This document shows positions 28,301 through 36,874 of a stretch of DNA of 64,000 bases, piece by piece; position 1 is the stretch's first letter, and each line of letters begins with the position of its first letter. The notes beneath the pieces were generated by a model. It had not been told where the DNA came from, made no database searches, and saw only the letters and a program-made list of their open reading frames with translations. The stretch is from Euryarchaeota archaeon UBA24. Lineage in GTDB: Archaea; Halobacteriota; Halobacteria; Halobacteriales; Hikarchaeaceae. Made by a program: the position numbers and the translations under genes. Location of the stretch: contig DASO01000001.1 in the NCBI GenBank assembly GCA_002503845.1, positions 6,818 to 70,817 of the forward strand. Direction: 5' to 3'.

Positions 28301-28873
28301 TTCTCTAGCATATAATTCAACTTCCTCTGCATAGCGCTCAATTTCTTCTTCTAACGGTTTGTAACTTGAAATACCTAGTATCGTCCGGACATAATCTGCA
28401 ACTAACACTGACAACGCCTGTGCAGTCCCACCTGCAGACCGTATCGGACCTGCATAAAAAACACGAACAAATTCAGTTCCATCAGAATTGCCACAAAGCT
28501 CAACTCTATCTATCCCCTCCAACGGCGCTGCAACTACACCTTCTGTCAATAACGCTACAGCAGTTCTAATAGCCCCTTCGATTATCCCTTCATGTGTGTC
28601 ATAATCCCCAACCTTTCCCTCTGCAAAATCTTTGGCTAACTCTAGTGCTATTTCTTCTCTCCCCATATTTTCTTCGAGTTCTCTAATCCGCTCTGAGAGG
28701 CCATTTATCCCAAGTAAATTTTCTATTCTCCCCGCCATATCTTTCGCAATTGGTATTTCAACCTCAGAACTAGGGTCCTGGCCTAACTTTCTCGCTGTTT
28801 TGGCAACAAGTAAACATTCCTCCACTTGACTCTCTATTTGTTTAAAATACGAGTCATATTCTGGACGCATCAA
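25379..28873 (-). CDS. polD2: DNA polymerase D large subunit (DP2, catalytic)
   Basis: 1164 residues, the catalytic subunit of the archaeal replicative polymerase. The metal-binding catalytic motif NCDGDEDCVM lies at about residue 910. A zinc-finger array (CTSCN...CQQCG...CGKCKS...CPKCGS) is at about 657-705 and another (CPACS...CRQCGG) near the C-terminus (about 1070-1090). Related archaeal DP2 genes often carry inteins at or near the catalytic motif; none is present here. It is divergent from the small zinc protein at 28959. It works with DP1 (9165-10565) and PCNA (47603-48346). Confidence 0.96.
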   Translation of the reverse strand: MMRPEYDSYFKQIESQVEECLLVAKTARKLGQDPSSEVEIPIAKDMAGRIENLLGINGLSERIRELEENMGREEIALELAKDFAEGKVGDYDTHEGIIEGAIRTAVALLTEGVVAAPLEGIDRVELCGNSDGTEFVRVFYAGPIRSAGGTAQALSVLVADYVRTILGISSYKPLEEEIERYAEEVELYARETSLQYLPSAEETKFIARNCPIMLDGEPTGKMEVSGYRDLGRVKTNKSRGGMCLVLAEGIALKAPKIERYTSQLNGIEWPWLNDLIEGKFSEVNATEEIEEIIEEIEGPKRAKPEDKYLRDLIAGRPVFSHPSRPGGFRLRYGRARNTGLSTIGIHPVTMHILDDFLAPGTQLKTEYPGKAAGVVPVDTIEGPTVRLNTGEVLRVKTVEEVVDIKREIDSIIDLGECLIGFGEFVENNRNLLPSSYVVEWWVLDGEKEGIDMQSLLDTGDIKFEDPDATQVIKWSKELKIPLHPKYTYLWHDITPMQFEEISDRVSKGYISDGVLFVEFSSSVKKILESLLIEHKVLEEIEIKDPLPFIISLGLSEDLTKLWESMTSGASSWPNAMKVVNEVSPFSIRERAPTRMGGRMGRPEKSESREMSPSVHSLFPLGESGGDRRNVSHASKSFERVYAKKGLIKTEIGKRMCTSCNVETHRFSCQQCGEKAYPVYLCGKCKSRYLQNQGGVDVPCPKCGSKSRPEFFDRIGLEEIYKDALEMVNERESAFEILKGVKALTSKNKTPEPIEKGILRAKHNVSTFKDGTIRYDMTDLPVSSFRASELGISISKLQELGYELDIKGEPLKDEKQLVPIRVQDLILSQGAAEHLKRTANFIDDLLVKYYGLDPFYKIREADDLIGRLVLGLAPHTSAAVVGRILGFTNASVGYAHPYFHAAKRRNCDGDEDCVMLLLDGLLNFSRSYLPDKRGGKMDAPLVMSAVLNPTEIDDEAQNLDSVDKYPLEFYEATMDLEHPNTVSVKLARDEIEKGKLYADLLHTHDTSNIASGPRLSAYKTLGPMLDKLDAQLNLARKIRAVDETDVAERIIEYHFLPDLLGNLRAFSRQETRCPACSIKYRRMPLSRSCRQCGGEVHLTVHQKSISKYLKAAMFMAEEFECREYTKQRLNIIEKSLKSIFENDKNKQSDLSYFASAPVEIEGEIR

Positions 28874-28958
28874 CTATCTATAAGGTATGGGTATGAGATA
28901 CAATCTTCGGAGATATTTTCGTAGTAAGGCATATGTGCATTGCCACCAATTGTCTCCT

Positions 28959-29162
28959 ATGTTCAAATCCGAACCTTGTGATGGATGTTCTCGATCAATA
29001 TCTGATGCCCTCGCTCGCACTGTTAGATTAATAGTCGACCAAAGAGATGTAGATTCTCAACAACTGTGCCCTGATTGTTTCGCGTCTTGGATTCGCCGTT
29101 ATGAATCTGAAATGCAGCTTTCCCATCAAATCGTTAGTACAGATGACATAATTGTTGATTAA
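28959..29162 (+). CDS. Small zinc-binding hypothetical protein
   Basis: 67 residues from ATG 28959. CDGC (residues 6-9) and CPDC (about 37-40) form a likely four-cysteine zinc site around the stretch DALARTVRLIVDQRDV; FASWIRRYESEM follows. It resembles small zinc proteins seen in haloarchaea, function unknown. A longer in-frame start at 28887 adds 24 residues with no family resemblance, and a TATA-like TCTATAAG lies at about 28873, too close to 28887, so 28959 is preferred. Confidence 0.68.
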   Translation: MFKSEPCDGCSRSISDALARTVRLIVDQRDVDSQQLCPDCFASWIRRYESEMQLSHQIVSTDDIIVD

Positions 29163-29181
29163 AATTCTATTTTTATTCTAT

Positions 29182-29685
29182 CTATTCTATTCCTATTTTT
29201 CTAACAAAATCTAGTGATATCAACTCATTGACCAATTCACCTGGCAATTGCTCATCAGTGATTATGTATAATTTTGGTTCATCTGTAAATTCTGGATCTT
29301 CACTTATTGTTTGACGTATTGATATATTTTGTTTGGCTATCAATGATGTAACAGTCGAAACAATGCCAGGATTGGCGGCGTCATTGACCTCCACTGTCAA
29401 CACAAATAGTTTTAACACAGGAGCCAAATCCCGAAGGCTAGGTATGGACGAAATATTTTGAAAAATTGGTTTCAATTCCACATCTTGAAGTATGGTATTT
29501 GTAGTTGAATCCACCACTCTCCTATCAATTCCCAATTCCCCTGCAATTTGTGTGTGTGGAATTTCAATCGACCCCGATACCACCCGCCCCGTATCGTTGA
29601 CAGAAAACCCCCTAGTTAACAAAAGTCGAATAACTTCTTGCTGACTAGGGCTCCCTTTAAATTTCCGCATAATCACATCAAACAT
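29182..29685 (-). CDS. HTH-ACT domain regulator
   Basis: 167 residues. The N-terminal third looks like a helix-turn-helix (QQEVIRLLLTRGFSV, then IAGELGIDRRVVDSTTNTIL at about 47-66), and the rest is an ACT-like domain (LFVLTVEVNDAANPGIVSTVTSLIAKQNISIRQ, about 92-124). This layout suits a transcription regulator that senses an amino acid. Targets are unknown; the neighbouring his genes are candidates by position only. Confidence 0.8.
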   Translation of the reverse strand: MFDVIMRKFKGSPSQQEVIRLLLTRGFSVNDTGRVVSGSIEIPHTQIAGELGIDRRVVDSTTNTILQDVELKPIFQNISSIPSLRDLAPVLKLFVLTVEVNDAANPGIVSTVTSLIAKQNISIRQTISEDPEFTDEPKLYIITDEQLPGELVNELISLDFVRKIGIE

Positions 29686-29725
29686 TTTACCGTACCTATA
29701 CCCCCCTGAGCCTTAGCAGTATGGG

Positions 29726-30418
29726 CTAAAGTCCCCCTTTCGTACTTGGTGTCCCTTCCCTCCTCCCCTCTATTCGACTCGCATCATCAATGGCCCTACC
29801 AACTGCTTTGAATAAAGCTTCAATTTCGTGATGCGCATTTGTGCCCTTTACGGCACAGTGTAATGTGATTCCTGAATTCATAGCAAAACTTCTAAAAAAA
29901 TGGGGCGCCATGCCACTTGTGAAATTCCCAATTTGCTCTTCACTAAACATACCCTCAAATGAGAAATATGGTCTCCCACTAATATCAAGAATAGCCGAAG
30001 CTATTGACTCATCCATGGGGATATTCCTTTCAGCAAAACGATTTATACCGGCTTTATCCCCCCACGCATCACAAAATGCTTTGCCTAATACTATCCCAAC
30101 ATCTTCTATAGTGTGGTGGCCATCTACTTCTATGTCCCCTACTGCTTGTACCTTCAAATCAAACAAACCATGTGTGGCAAACGATTCTAGTACGTGATCA
30201 AAAAAACCTATCCCTGTGTTTATATTTGACTTACCACTGCCATCTATATTCAATTCAAGCTCGATGGCAGTCTCATTAGTCTCTCTTCTTATCTCTGCTT
30301 TTCTAGCTCTGGACCCTCCTTCTTCATCATAAGAACCAACTCTACCTTTACACCACCTTCTATGGGTCCCAATACCCCTCTCTGAAAAACTTTCATTACA
30401 ATATTCACACGTTGGCAT
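29726..30418 (-). CDS. hisB: Imidazoleglycerol-phosphate dehydratase HisB with N-terminal zinc finger
   Basis: 230 residues. The catalytic HisB domain (about 39-230) is complete, with the duplicated metal motifs GFFDHVLESFATH (about 71-83), DGHHTIEDVG (about 97-106), HFFRSF (about 171-176) and NAHHEIEALFKA (about 191-202). It dehydrates imidazoleglycerol phosphate in histidine synthesis. It begins with a CCHC finger: C4, C7, H19, C23, then a Ser/Gly/Arg linker. No in-frame ATG, GTG or TTG occurs between the finger and the core, so the finger belongs to the protein. HisB normally has no such domain. Confidence 0.94.
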   Translation of the reverse strand: MPTCEYCNESFSERGIGTHRRWCKGRVGSYDEEGGSRARKAEIRRETNETAIELELNIDGSGKSNINTGIGFFDHVLESFATHGLFDLKVQAVGDIEVDGHHTIEDVGIVLGKAFCDAWGDKAGINRFAERNIPMDESIASAILDISGRPYFSFEGMFSEEQIGNFTSGMAPHFFRSFAMNSGITLHCAVKGTNAHHEIEALFKAVGRAIDDASRIEGRREGTPSTKGGL

Positions 30419-30459
30419 GTCGCTACACTTAGTTACTATCTTACATAAACATTTCTTTT

Positions 30460-30485
30460 TATGGGGACACTATATGCGGATTATA
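30460..30485 (+). repeat. 26-bp direct repeat, copy 1 (hisA-hisB gap)
   Basis: A 26-bp unit beginning TATGGGGACACTATATG and ending CGGATTATA, identical to the copy at 30503-30528; the period is 43 bp. It lies between hisB and hisA, upstream of hisB on the minus strand. Confidence 0.9.
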
Positions 30486-30502
30486 TATTTTAAAAAATGT
30501 AT

Positions 30503-30528
30503 TATGGGGACACTATATGCGGATTATA
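30503..30528 (+). repeat. 26-bp direct repeat, copy 2 (hisA-hisB gap)
   Basis: Identical to 30460-30485. This copy includes the last codons of hisA (stop at 30524-30526), so copy 1 looks like a duplication of the end of hisA plus its downstream flank. Confidence 0.9.
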
Positions 30529-31252
30529 GACCCCCGATCCACTCTGTTATCTCTTCAAACGATATTGATCCTTCATATAATGCACTCCCAACCACTGCTG
30601 CAGATGCCCCCGACCGATAAAATATTTCCAAATCCTTCAAAGAAGCCACTCCCCCACTAGCAACAATCGGTATCTCCACAGATCTGGCCATTTCTTCAAT
30701 CACTTCCCCTCGCACTCCCTCTAACTTTCCTTCAACATCCACATCTGTAAATAAAATGCCAGCTGCACCAACTTCCTCATACATTTTAGCCGCTTTTACT
30801 GGGTCCAAGTTGGTCCTTTTCTCCCAACCCTCCACCACGATTTCTCTACCCTTCGAGTCTAGACTAACCATGATACATTTCGGATGTTTATCACTCAATA
30901 CTTCCACCAATGTTGGATTTTCTATCGCGGCGGTTCCCAAAATAACTCTCTCTGCTCCCATTTCCAATAATTCCGTTACTCTTTCTTCCGTTCTAATTCC
31001 ACCCCCTACTTGTACAGATATGTCAACCTTTTCCAGAATTCTCTCTATCGTTGATTTATTTTTAATTTCCCCTTCAAATGCACCATCAATATCTACTATA
31101 TGTACCGTTTTTGCACCCATTTCTTCCCATTGCAAGGCACACTCTATAGGATCTCCATAATATTTTTCCGTCCCTCTTAGTCCTCCCACGAGTTGCACAG
31201 TCTTCCCATTTTGAATATCTATCGCCGGGATCACTTCAAACAGTGGGTTCAT
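30524..31252 (-). CDS. hisA: HisA, ProFAR isomerase
   Basis: 242 residues, a (beta/alpha)8 barrel with two phosphate half-sites: IPAIDIQNGKTVQLVGG at the start (catalytic Asp in DIQNG), VQVGGGIRTEERV (about 77-89), LFTDVDVEGKLEG (about 163-175) and IVASGGVASLKDL (about 191-203). It isomerises ProFAR to PRFAR in histidine synthesis. It lies upstream of hisB on the same strand, 106 nt away, with the direct repeats between. It is divergent from the ferredoxin gene. Confidence 0.96.
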   Translation of the reverse strand: MNPLFEVIPAIDIQNGKTVQLVGGLRGTEKYYGDPIECALQWEEMGAKTVHIVDIDGAFEGEIKNKSTIERILEKVDISVQVGGGIRTEERVTELLEMGAERVILGTAAIENPTLVEVLSDKHPKCIMVSLDSKGREIVVEGWEKRTNLDPVKAAKMYEEVGAAGILFTDVDVEGKLEGVRGEVIEEMARSVEIPIVASGGVASLKDLEIFYRSGASAAVVGSALYEGSISFEEITEWIGGL

Positions 31253-31351
31253 GCGTTTCGGTTCGTCTTACTCTACGTAAAGTCACCGTTTTATATCTCA
31301 CCAAAATCAGAACAGCAAGATCTAACAATACCCGCGTAAAATAACTACTCG

Positions 31352-31741
31352 ATGCCAATAGTCGAATATCTAAATTATGATGCAATAATGGACAATGAAT
31401 GGGACTTGGACGACGACGATCTATTCGAAAAAGCCGCCAATGCTGGACTCTCCGTTGAAGACCATGGTTCTCTCGACGTTAACGAAGGAGAATATATACT
31501 TGAAGCTGCAGAAGTTGAAGGATTTGATTGGCCATTTTCTTGCCGAGCAGGCGCTTGTGCCAATTGCGCTGCTATATTAAAATCTGGTGAGATTAATATG
31601 GACATGCAACAAATTCTTTCGGACGACGAAGTAGAAGAACTCAACGTTCGTCTCACATGCATTGGGTCTCCCGAATCCGAAGAAATAAAGATAGTTTTCA
31701 ACGCTAAACATTTGGATTATCTCCAAAACCGAGTAATTTAA
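31352..31741 (+). CDS. Halophilic-type [2Fe-2S] ferredoxin
   Basis: 129 residues with the plant-type cluster motif CRAGACANC (about 62-70) and a final cysteine in TCIGSPES (about 100-107): four ligands present. As in halobacterial ferredoxin there is an acidic N-terminal insertion ([19 protein letters not shown]) that is absent from plant ferredoxins. It probably accepts electrons from 2-oxoacid:ferredoxin oxidoreductases. This is one of the best markers of haloarchaeal affinity in the window. Confidence 0.95.
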   Translation: MPIVEYLNYDAIMDNEWDLDDDDLFEKAANAGLSVEDHGSLDVNEGEYILEAAEVEGFDWPFSCRAGACANCAAILKSGEINMDMQQILSDDEVEELNVRLTCIGSPESEEIKIVFNAKHLDYLQNRVI

Positions 31742-31823
31742 TTTTACTCCCGAACTTCAAAAGCCATTTTCTTGCTATTATTTAAGGGAAATATCTTTCT
31801 ACACACTGCGCGTCCAATTATTT

Positions 31824-32195
31824 GTGTCTAACTCTTTCGAAATATCATTTGGAGCTGATGGTCTAGTCCCTGTTATCGCCCAAAACATAGAAACAAACGA
31901 AGTTCTCATGCTCGCTTATGCCGATTCAGCCGCACTATCTTTAACCCGTGAAACTGGATTGGCACATTATTTTTCACGCAGTCGGAATAAAATTTGGAAA
32001 AAAGGTGAAACTAGTGGGAATATTCAACATGTCGATGAAATACGTGTGGATTGTGATGGAGATGCAGTTTTGTATATCGTTTCACAAACCAACAATGCAT
32101 GCCATACTGGTGAAATGTCTTGTTTCCATAACCAAATCGAAGATGTCACTTCTGACAATTCTTCCACTTCAAAATTCTCTATAAAACCTATTTAA
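31824..32195 (+). CDS. hisI: Phosphoribosyl-AMP cyclohydrolase HisI
   Basis: 123 residues, start GTG 31824. Characteristic segments: [10 protein letters not shown] (about 24-33), [29 protein letters not shown] (about 36-64), [12 protein letters not shown] (about 73-84) and the zinc cysteines in [11 protein letters not shown] (about 90-100). It opens the adenine ring of PR-AMP. No HisE domain is fused. The stop overlaps the ATG of the next gene. Confidence 0.94.
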   Translation: MSNSFEISFGADGLVPVIAQNIETNEVLMLAYADSAALSLTRETGLAHYFSRSRNKIWKKGETSGNIQHVDEIRVDCDGDAVLYIVSQTNNACHTGEMSCFHNQIEDVTSDNSSTSKFSIKPI

Positions 32196-32674
32196 TGTCT
32201 ATGTTGAGCCTTTCTAACATTAAACAACAATTTACCCTTCCCCTCCTCCCGATAAATCTGACCATACTCGCTTCTGGACTACATTTCTATTGGGGCGCCC
32301 CCCGAGTTTTATTATATTATCAATCTGGTGTTTTCTCAGATTGGAGGCCCTATGCTCTTGCTCTCTCTGCAGTTACAATTTGGGCAGTTCTATTCATCTT
32401 CCGTACTAATGCTTTTTCGAATCGGATTTCTTTTTTCTGCCTCAGCATGATGTCTATTCATATTGTAGGATACTGTATGTGGCATCTTCTTGGACATCCT
32501 ATATTTGACCCTATTACTGGAAGTTTATTATTTCATTCTCATCCAAATACCACATTTCTAACCATTATCGAACATCTCAGACACGATCAATTCGCTCTCA
32601 CGGCTATTATCTTTGAATTAAGCTCTGTGATATTATTCCTATATCTAATTTTCAAATCAACTCTTTCAAAATAA
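32195..32674 (+). CDS. Small multi-spanning membrane protein, function unknown
   Basis: 159 residues, three or four hydrophobic segments (about 18-38, 52-72, 80-100 and 132-154) and a His-rich loop (HLLGHP, LLFHSHP, EHLRHD). It is translationally coupled to hisI (TAATG overlap) but shows no histidine-pathway motif. The histidines could bind a metal or heme; nothing firmer can be said. Confidence 0.7.
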   Translation: MSMLSLSNIKQQFTLPLLPINLTILASGLHFYWGAPRVLLYYQSGVFSDWRPYALALSAVTIWAVLFIFRTNAFSNRISFFCLSMMSIHIVGYCMWHLLGHPIFDPITGSLLFHSHPNTTFLTIIEHLRHDQFALTAIIFELSSVILFLYLIFKSTLSK

Positions 32675-32700
32675 TAATTTATTGAAACTTATGTTCACGC

Positions 32701-32714
32701 GTTTTTAAATATCC
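32701..32714 (+). promoter_or_regulatory. TATA box of prs
   Basis: GTTTTTAAATATCC centred about 26 nt before the prs ATG at 32733, consistent with a leaderless mRNA. Confidence 0.6.
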
Positions 32715-32732
32715 ACGAAAAAAAGTAGTTAT

Positions 32733-33578
32733 ATGATCATTAGTGGTTCTGCATCTATCTCTCTTGCATCCTCTTTGTCTTCTCATTCCAAAATACCTCT
32801 TGGAAAAACCACCCATCAAAATTTCCCCGATGGAGAATTCATGGTACAGACAAATTTCAAAGGTGACCATGGAATTATAATTGCAGCAACACGTTCTGCT
32901 TCAGACCATTTGGAACTTCTACAACTTCAAGATGCAATTCGAGAAGCTGGAGCAACAAAAATAACCACAATTTTGCCGTACATGGGGTATGCCCGACAAG
33001 ACACGGTTTTCGAACCAGGGCAGCCATTATCAGCACGTGCAATGGCACGATCGATAGGAACTGGAACCGACCGAGTCATCATAGTAAATCCTCACAAAAA
33101 CACAGTGTGTGATTATTTTGGTGTACCTGCAATCGCCCTTGATGCTTCCCCAGTTTTGGCACAAACTCTACCAACCAATTTAGAAAATCCTCTTTTCCTC
33201 GCTCCCGATGCCGGGGCAATTTCACTAGCAAAATCTGTTCGAGATGCTTATGGAACGGGCGATACTGATTATTTCGAAAAAGATCGTATATCTAGTACTG
33301 AGGTCCAGATATCTCCTAGCACCGTGGATGTGGCTGGAAGAGATGTAATCTGCGTAGATGATATCATCTCCACCGGAACAACCACTAGTAAATCTGCCCG
33401 AATTTTACACGACCGTGGAGCAAAAACCATATTTGTCACCTGCATTCATGCACTCTTGGTCGAAGATGCACGAAAAATGTTATCTGATTCTGGGGTCGGT
33501 GCTATCTATACCACTGATACTATTGTAACCCCCGAAACCAAAGTTTCAATCGCCCCTTTGCTTGCTAAACTATTGTAG
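32733..33578 (+). CDS. prs: Ribose-phosphate pyrophosphokinase
   Basis: 281 residues, short archaeal form. Segments: the N-terminal phosphate-binding half (PDGEFMVQ, about 31-38), PYMGYARQDTVFEPGQPLSARAMA (about 82-105), the flexible loop/catalytic region and the PRPP loop VICVDDIISTGTTTSKSA (about 206-223). It makes PRPP from ribose 5-phosphate and ATP; PRPP feeds HisG, PurO-pathway and pyrimidine enzymes, and RpiA (39643-40365) supplies ribose 5-phosphate. It overlaps the 3' end of ileS by 14 nt. Confidence 0.95.
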   Translation: MIISGSASISLASSLSSHSKIPLGKTTHQNFPDGEFMVQTNFKGDHGIIIAATRSASDHLELLQLQDAIREAGATKITTILPYMGYARQDTVFEPGQPLSARAMARSIGTGTDRVIIVNPHKNTVCDYFGVPAIALDASPVLAQTLPTNLENPLFLAPDAGAISLAKSVRDAYGTGDTDYFEKDRISSTEVQISPSTVDVAGRDVICVDDIISTGTTTSKSARILHDRGAKTIFVTCIHALLVEDARKMLSDSGVGAIYTTDTIVTPETKVSIAPLLAKLL

Positions 33579-36500
33579 CTAATTTTATCTCTATGGGGAT
33601 TCCTTCAACGATCCACTCTTTCATTCCTTCTTCTTTCTTATTTGTTATTTCAGTCGCTCTGACTTCTTGTTTTATTAATTCTTCATGCAACATTATTAAT
33701 CTTAAAACCCTTTCATCTAAAACTGAAACCACAACTGAAATTTCTTGATCGACCACCAATCCTTGTTCTTTCCTCATCTCTTGTATCCGCCTAATTACCT
33801 CCCTGGTGTATCCTTCTGACTCTATCTCTTCAGTCAGAGTTGTATCTATGTAAATGACTCCAAACTCACACGTGGATTTGGAAACATTTTCAGGAAATAT
33901 CTCTTCAAACTCAACCATTTCCTTGGCAATTGAAATTTCTTTGTTCAAATTCTTGCTCAACAATTTAGATAATTCTTCTATGTCTGGAGATTCTAACTCA
34001 ATTTCATTTAGAACATCGATTATTTCTGCCGTTGATTTCCCATAAGTTGGACCAATAATATCCATACGTCCCCTTACCGAATATTTTACATCAAAATCCT
34101 GCTCCCCTGGTCTTATCAACTTAATTTCTTGCGCATTGACCCTCTCTGACAATAATACTTTATATTTTTCCACAATTTTGCCAATTTTATCATTTTTTGC
34201 TCCTATCTCAACTCCACAAACTGGCCAACGTAGCTTTCTACCTGAAATTTGGCGTGCATGGGCTATCGATTCTTCTAGGACTCTTACCATTTCAATTTCA
34301 TCTTCTAATTTTTTATCTTGAAGTTGCAAATCGACAACTGGAAAATCACACATATGCACTGTTAGATTTTCACTTTTTTTCGTTAGATTTTGATAGATAT
34401 CCTCTGCTATGAACGGCGCAAACGGCGCAAGTAATATTATGGCTTCTAACAACACGTGGTGAAGTGTTACATATGCAGCAGTCTTGCTATCTGTATCTGT
34501 ATCTGTCCACATCCTTTCCCGAACGATTTTAATATAATATCTGGATATATCTTCTACGATAAGGTTCAGTATTGCATCTACAGATTGATCTTGTCTGTAT
34601 GATTCCCACCCCACCTTTGCGATTTGTTTCACCGTCTGCAAACGAGAAAGAATCCATTTGTCTATAGTTTCCAAAGCTACTTCTTCCAAAGTGAAATCCA
34701 GCGGATCAAATCTATCAATTTCCATATATGGAATTGGAAACCGAAATACATTCCATAAAATGTTCAACCTACGATTCATCTCTTCTATTTCTTCCCACGA
34801 AAATCGCATATCTTCTCCCTGTGGATTCACTGATAATAAAAACAGACGCATTGGGTCTGCTCCATACTTTTCTATAGCTTCTCTTGGGGAAACGATATTG
34901 CCTAGTGATTTGGACATTTTTCTCCCATCCTCCGCCAAAGCCCAACCATGCATGAGTACATTTTCATAAGGCGATTTTCCCATCGAAGCACTAGACATAC
35001 CTAGCTGAGACCAGAACCACCCTCTAGTTTGATCATGTGCTTCCATAATTAGATTCGCTGGCCAAACAGTTTCAAATTCTTCTTTTTTTGATGGATACCC
35101 CACCGTTGCCCATGTTGCAACCGATGAATCAATCCACACGTCGAATACATCTGGAATTCTTGTATATTTTTTACCATTTTTAGTAATAGTAAGCTTGTCT
35201 ACAGTTGGTTTGTGCAAATCTACACTGTTTGGATCAATTTTTTGATCCACTAACTTAGCTAGCTCTCCCCTTGTACCCACCACAATCATATCTTTAGATT
35301 CTTCTTCCAAACTAGCCCCTTCTGGAGTCCAAATCGGAATGGGTATCCCCCAATATCTTTGACGTGATACATTCCAGTCAGGTGCCTCTTTGACGAACTC
35401 ATAAAATCGATTGTCCCTGGCCCATTCTGGATACCAACTTGACTTGGTTATATTTTCAATAAGTTCTTCTTTTATTTCTGTTATTTTGATGAACCATTGA
35501 TCCGTAACAATCTGAATTATGTTAGTATTACAACGCCAACACTTACCATAATCATGAGTGTATTTCTCTTCTGCAAGTAACAATCCTGAATTCTTCAAGT
35601 CCTCAATAATTTCTTCGTTTGTATCTTTAACAAATTTTCCCTCATATTTTCCTGCATCTATCGTATATATCCCATCCGTACCAACTGGACAAAACAATTC
35701 CAAACCTCTCTCTTTCCCCGCACGAAAATCATCCTCCCCGTGACCTGGGGCAGAGTGAACCAAACCCGTTCTGTCTACCTCCACAAAATCCGCCGAGTAA
35801 ACCCTCAGTGATCTATCTCCCTTTACATGATTGGGAACTTCCTGGCGCAGCGGGTGTTTATACTTCCATTCTATCATATCTTCCCCCTTCAATTCTTGCT
35901 CTATCTCCCAACTATCATATTTGCCCTTCCCAACTACGGCATCCACGAGCGATTTTTCTATCCAAAGTTTTTCTTCCACACCCTCTTTCACAGCCACAAC
36001 CTTTTGATATGTAAACTCTTCATTTACAGCTACAAACGTGTTTGCTGGAAGGGTCCATGGGGTGGTGGTCCAAATAACTAGAAACTCTTCTTTGTCTTCT
36101 AATTCAAATTTAACATAAATAGAAGGATCTTCCACTTGGTGATACTCAATTTCATTTTTTGCAATAGAAGTTTCACATCTTGGACATTGACTTATAGATC
36201 TTTTTCCTCGCTCAACCAGTCCTCTTTTATGCGCTTGAGAAAATCCCCACCATGCAGCTTCCATGTACTCTGAGGTAACTGTTTTATATGCATTTTCCCA
36301 ATCCATCCACACACCAAATGAAATAAAATCATTTTGCAATCCCTCCCGTTGGAAATCTGCAAATTCTTTACATTCCTCAATAAATTTTTCAATACCAAAT
36401 GCTTCTATATCTTTTTTATTTTTAAATCCTAGTTTTTCCTCTACTTTCGTCTCAATGGGGAGTCCGTGCATGTCAAAACCCGGACGATCATATACTTGAT

Positions 36501-36735
36501 ATCCCTTCATGCGATTGTATCGAAGATATCCATCTTTCAATGTTTTATTCCAAGCTGTGCCCATATGGGCAGCCCCCGATGTGTATGGGGGCCCATCTAC
36601 AAAGAAAAATGGTTTCCCTTTCGCACGATGTTCTTTCGTTTTGACGTACGCATCACTTTGCTTCCAATACTCTTTCACACGTTCCTCTAATACTTGGGCT
36701 TCATATCTCCCACCAACTTGTACATCTTTTTCCAT
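33565..36735 (-). CDS. ileS: Isoleucyl-tRNA synthetase
   Basis: 1056 residues, archaeal/eukaryotic-type IleRS. The HIGH-type motif is GAAHMGTAWNK (about 54-64), the editing domain lies at about 190-390 (WTTTPWTLPANTF), the KMSKS motif is GRKMSKSLGN (about 606-615), and the anticodon-binding region follows. Cysteine pairs (CPRCE near 184, CWRCN near 398) probably bind zinc. The ATG at 36735 gives the usual N-terminus. It is divergent from the HIT gene. Confidence 0.97.
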   Translation of the reverse strand: MEKDVQVGGRYEAQVLEERVKEYWKQSDAYVKTKEHRAKGKPFFFVDGPPYTSGAAHMGTAWNKTLKDGYLRYNRMKGYQVYDRPGFDMHGLPIETKVEEKLGFKNKKDIEAFGIEKFIEECKEFADFQREGLQNDFISFGVWMDWENAYKTVTSEYMEAAWWGFSQAHKRGLVERGKRSISQCPRCETSIAKNEIEYHQVEDPSIYVKFELEDKEEFLVIWTTTPWTLPANTFVAVNEEFTYQKVVAVKEGVEEKLWIEKSLVDAVVGKGKYDSWEIEQELKGEDMIEWKYKHPLRQEVPNHVKGDRSLRVYSADFVEVDRTGLVHSAPGHGEDDFRAGKERGLELFCPVGTDGIYTIDAGKYEGKFVKDTNEEIIEDLKNSGLLLAEEKYTHDYGKCWRCNTNIIQIVTDQWFIKITEIKEELIENITKSSWYPEWARDNRFYEFVKEAPDWNVSRQRYWGIPIPIWTPEGASLEEESKDMIVVGTRGELAKLVDQKIDPNSVDLHKPTVDKLTITKNGKKYTRIPDVFDVWIDSSVATWATVGYPSKKEEFETVWPANLIMEAHDQTRGWFWSQLGMSSASMGKSPYENVLMHGWALAEDGRKMSKSLGNIVSPREAIEKYGADPMRLFLLSVNPQGEDMRFSWEEIEEMNRRLNILWNVFRFPIPYMEIDRFDPLDFTLEEVALETIDKWILSRLQTVKQIAKVGWESYRQDQSVDAILNLIVEDISRYYIKIVRERMWTDTDTDSKTAAYVTLHHVLLEAIILLAPFAPFIAEDIYQNLTKKSENLTVHMCDFPVVDLQLQDKKLEDEIEMVRVLEESIAHARQISGRKLRWPVCGVEIGAKNDKIGKIVEKYKVLLSERVNAQEIKLIRPGEQDFDVKYSVRGRMDIIGPTYGKSTAEIIDVLNEIELESPDIEELSKLLSKNLNKEISIAKEMVEFEEIFPENVSKSTCEFGVIYIDTTLTEEIESEGYTREVIRRIQEMRKEQGLVVDQEISVVVSVLDERVLRLIMLHEELIKQEVRATEITNKKEEGMKEWIVEGIPIEIKLATIV

Positions 36736-36874
36736 AGTTAGTTCCTCTCCCCCTGTAACTAAAGATTAATTGTTTGTGTTATCTTCTCCCCCCTGATCTA
36801 ATTTAGATTCGTGATTTTACATATCCCAACCCAATTAGCGAGTATTTTTTCATGTGATAGGACTAACCAATCTT

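Noticed and set aside
25379-28873. Possible intein in PolD2 (and in MCM at 37298-39409)
   Set aside because: Both proteins run through their catalytic motifs without an inserted Hint or endonuclease domain.
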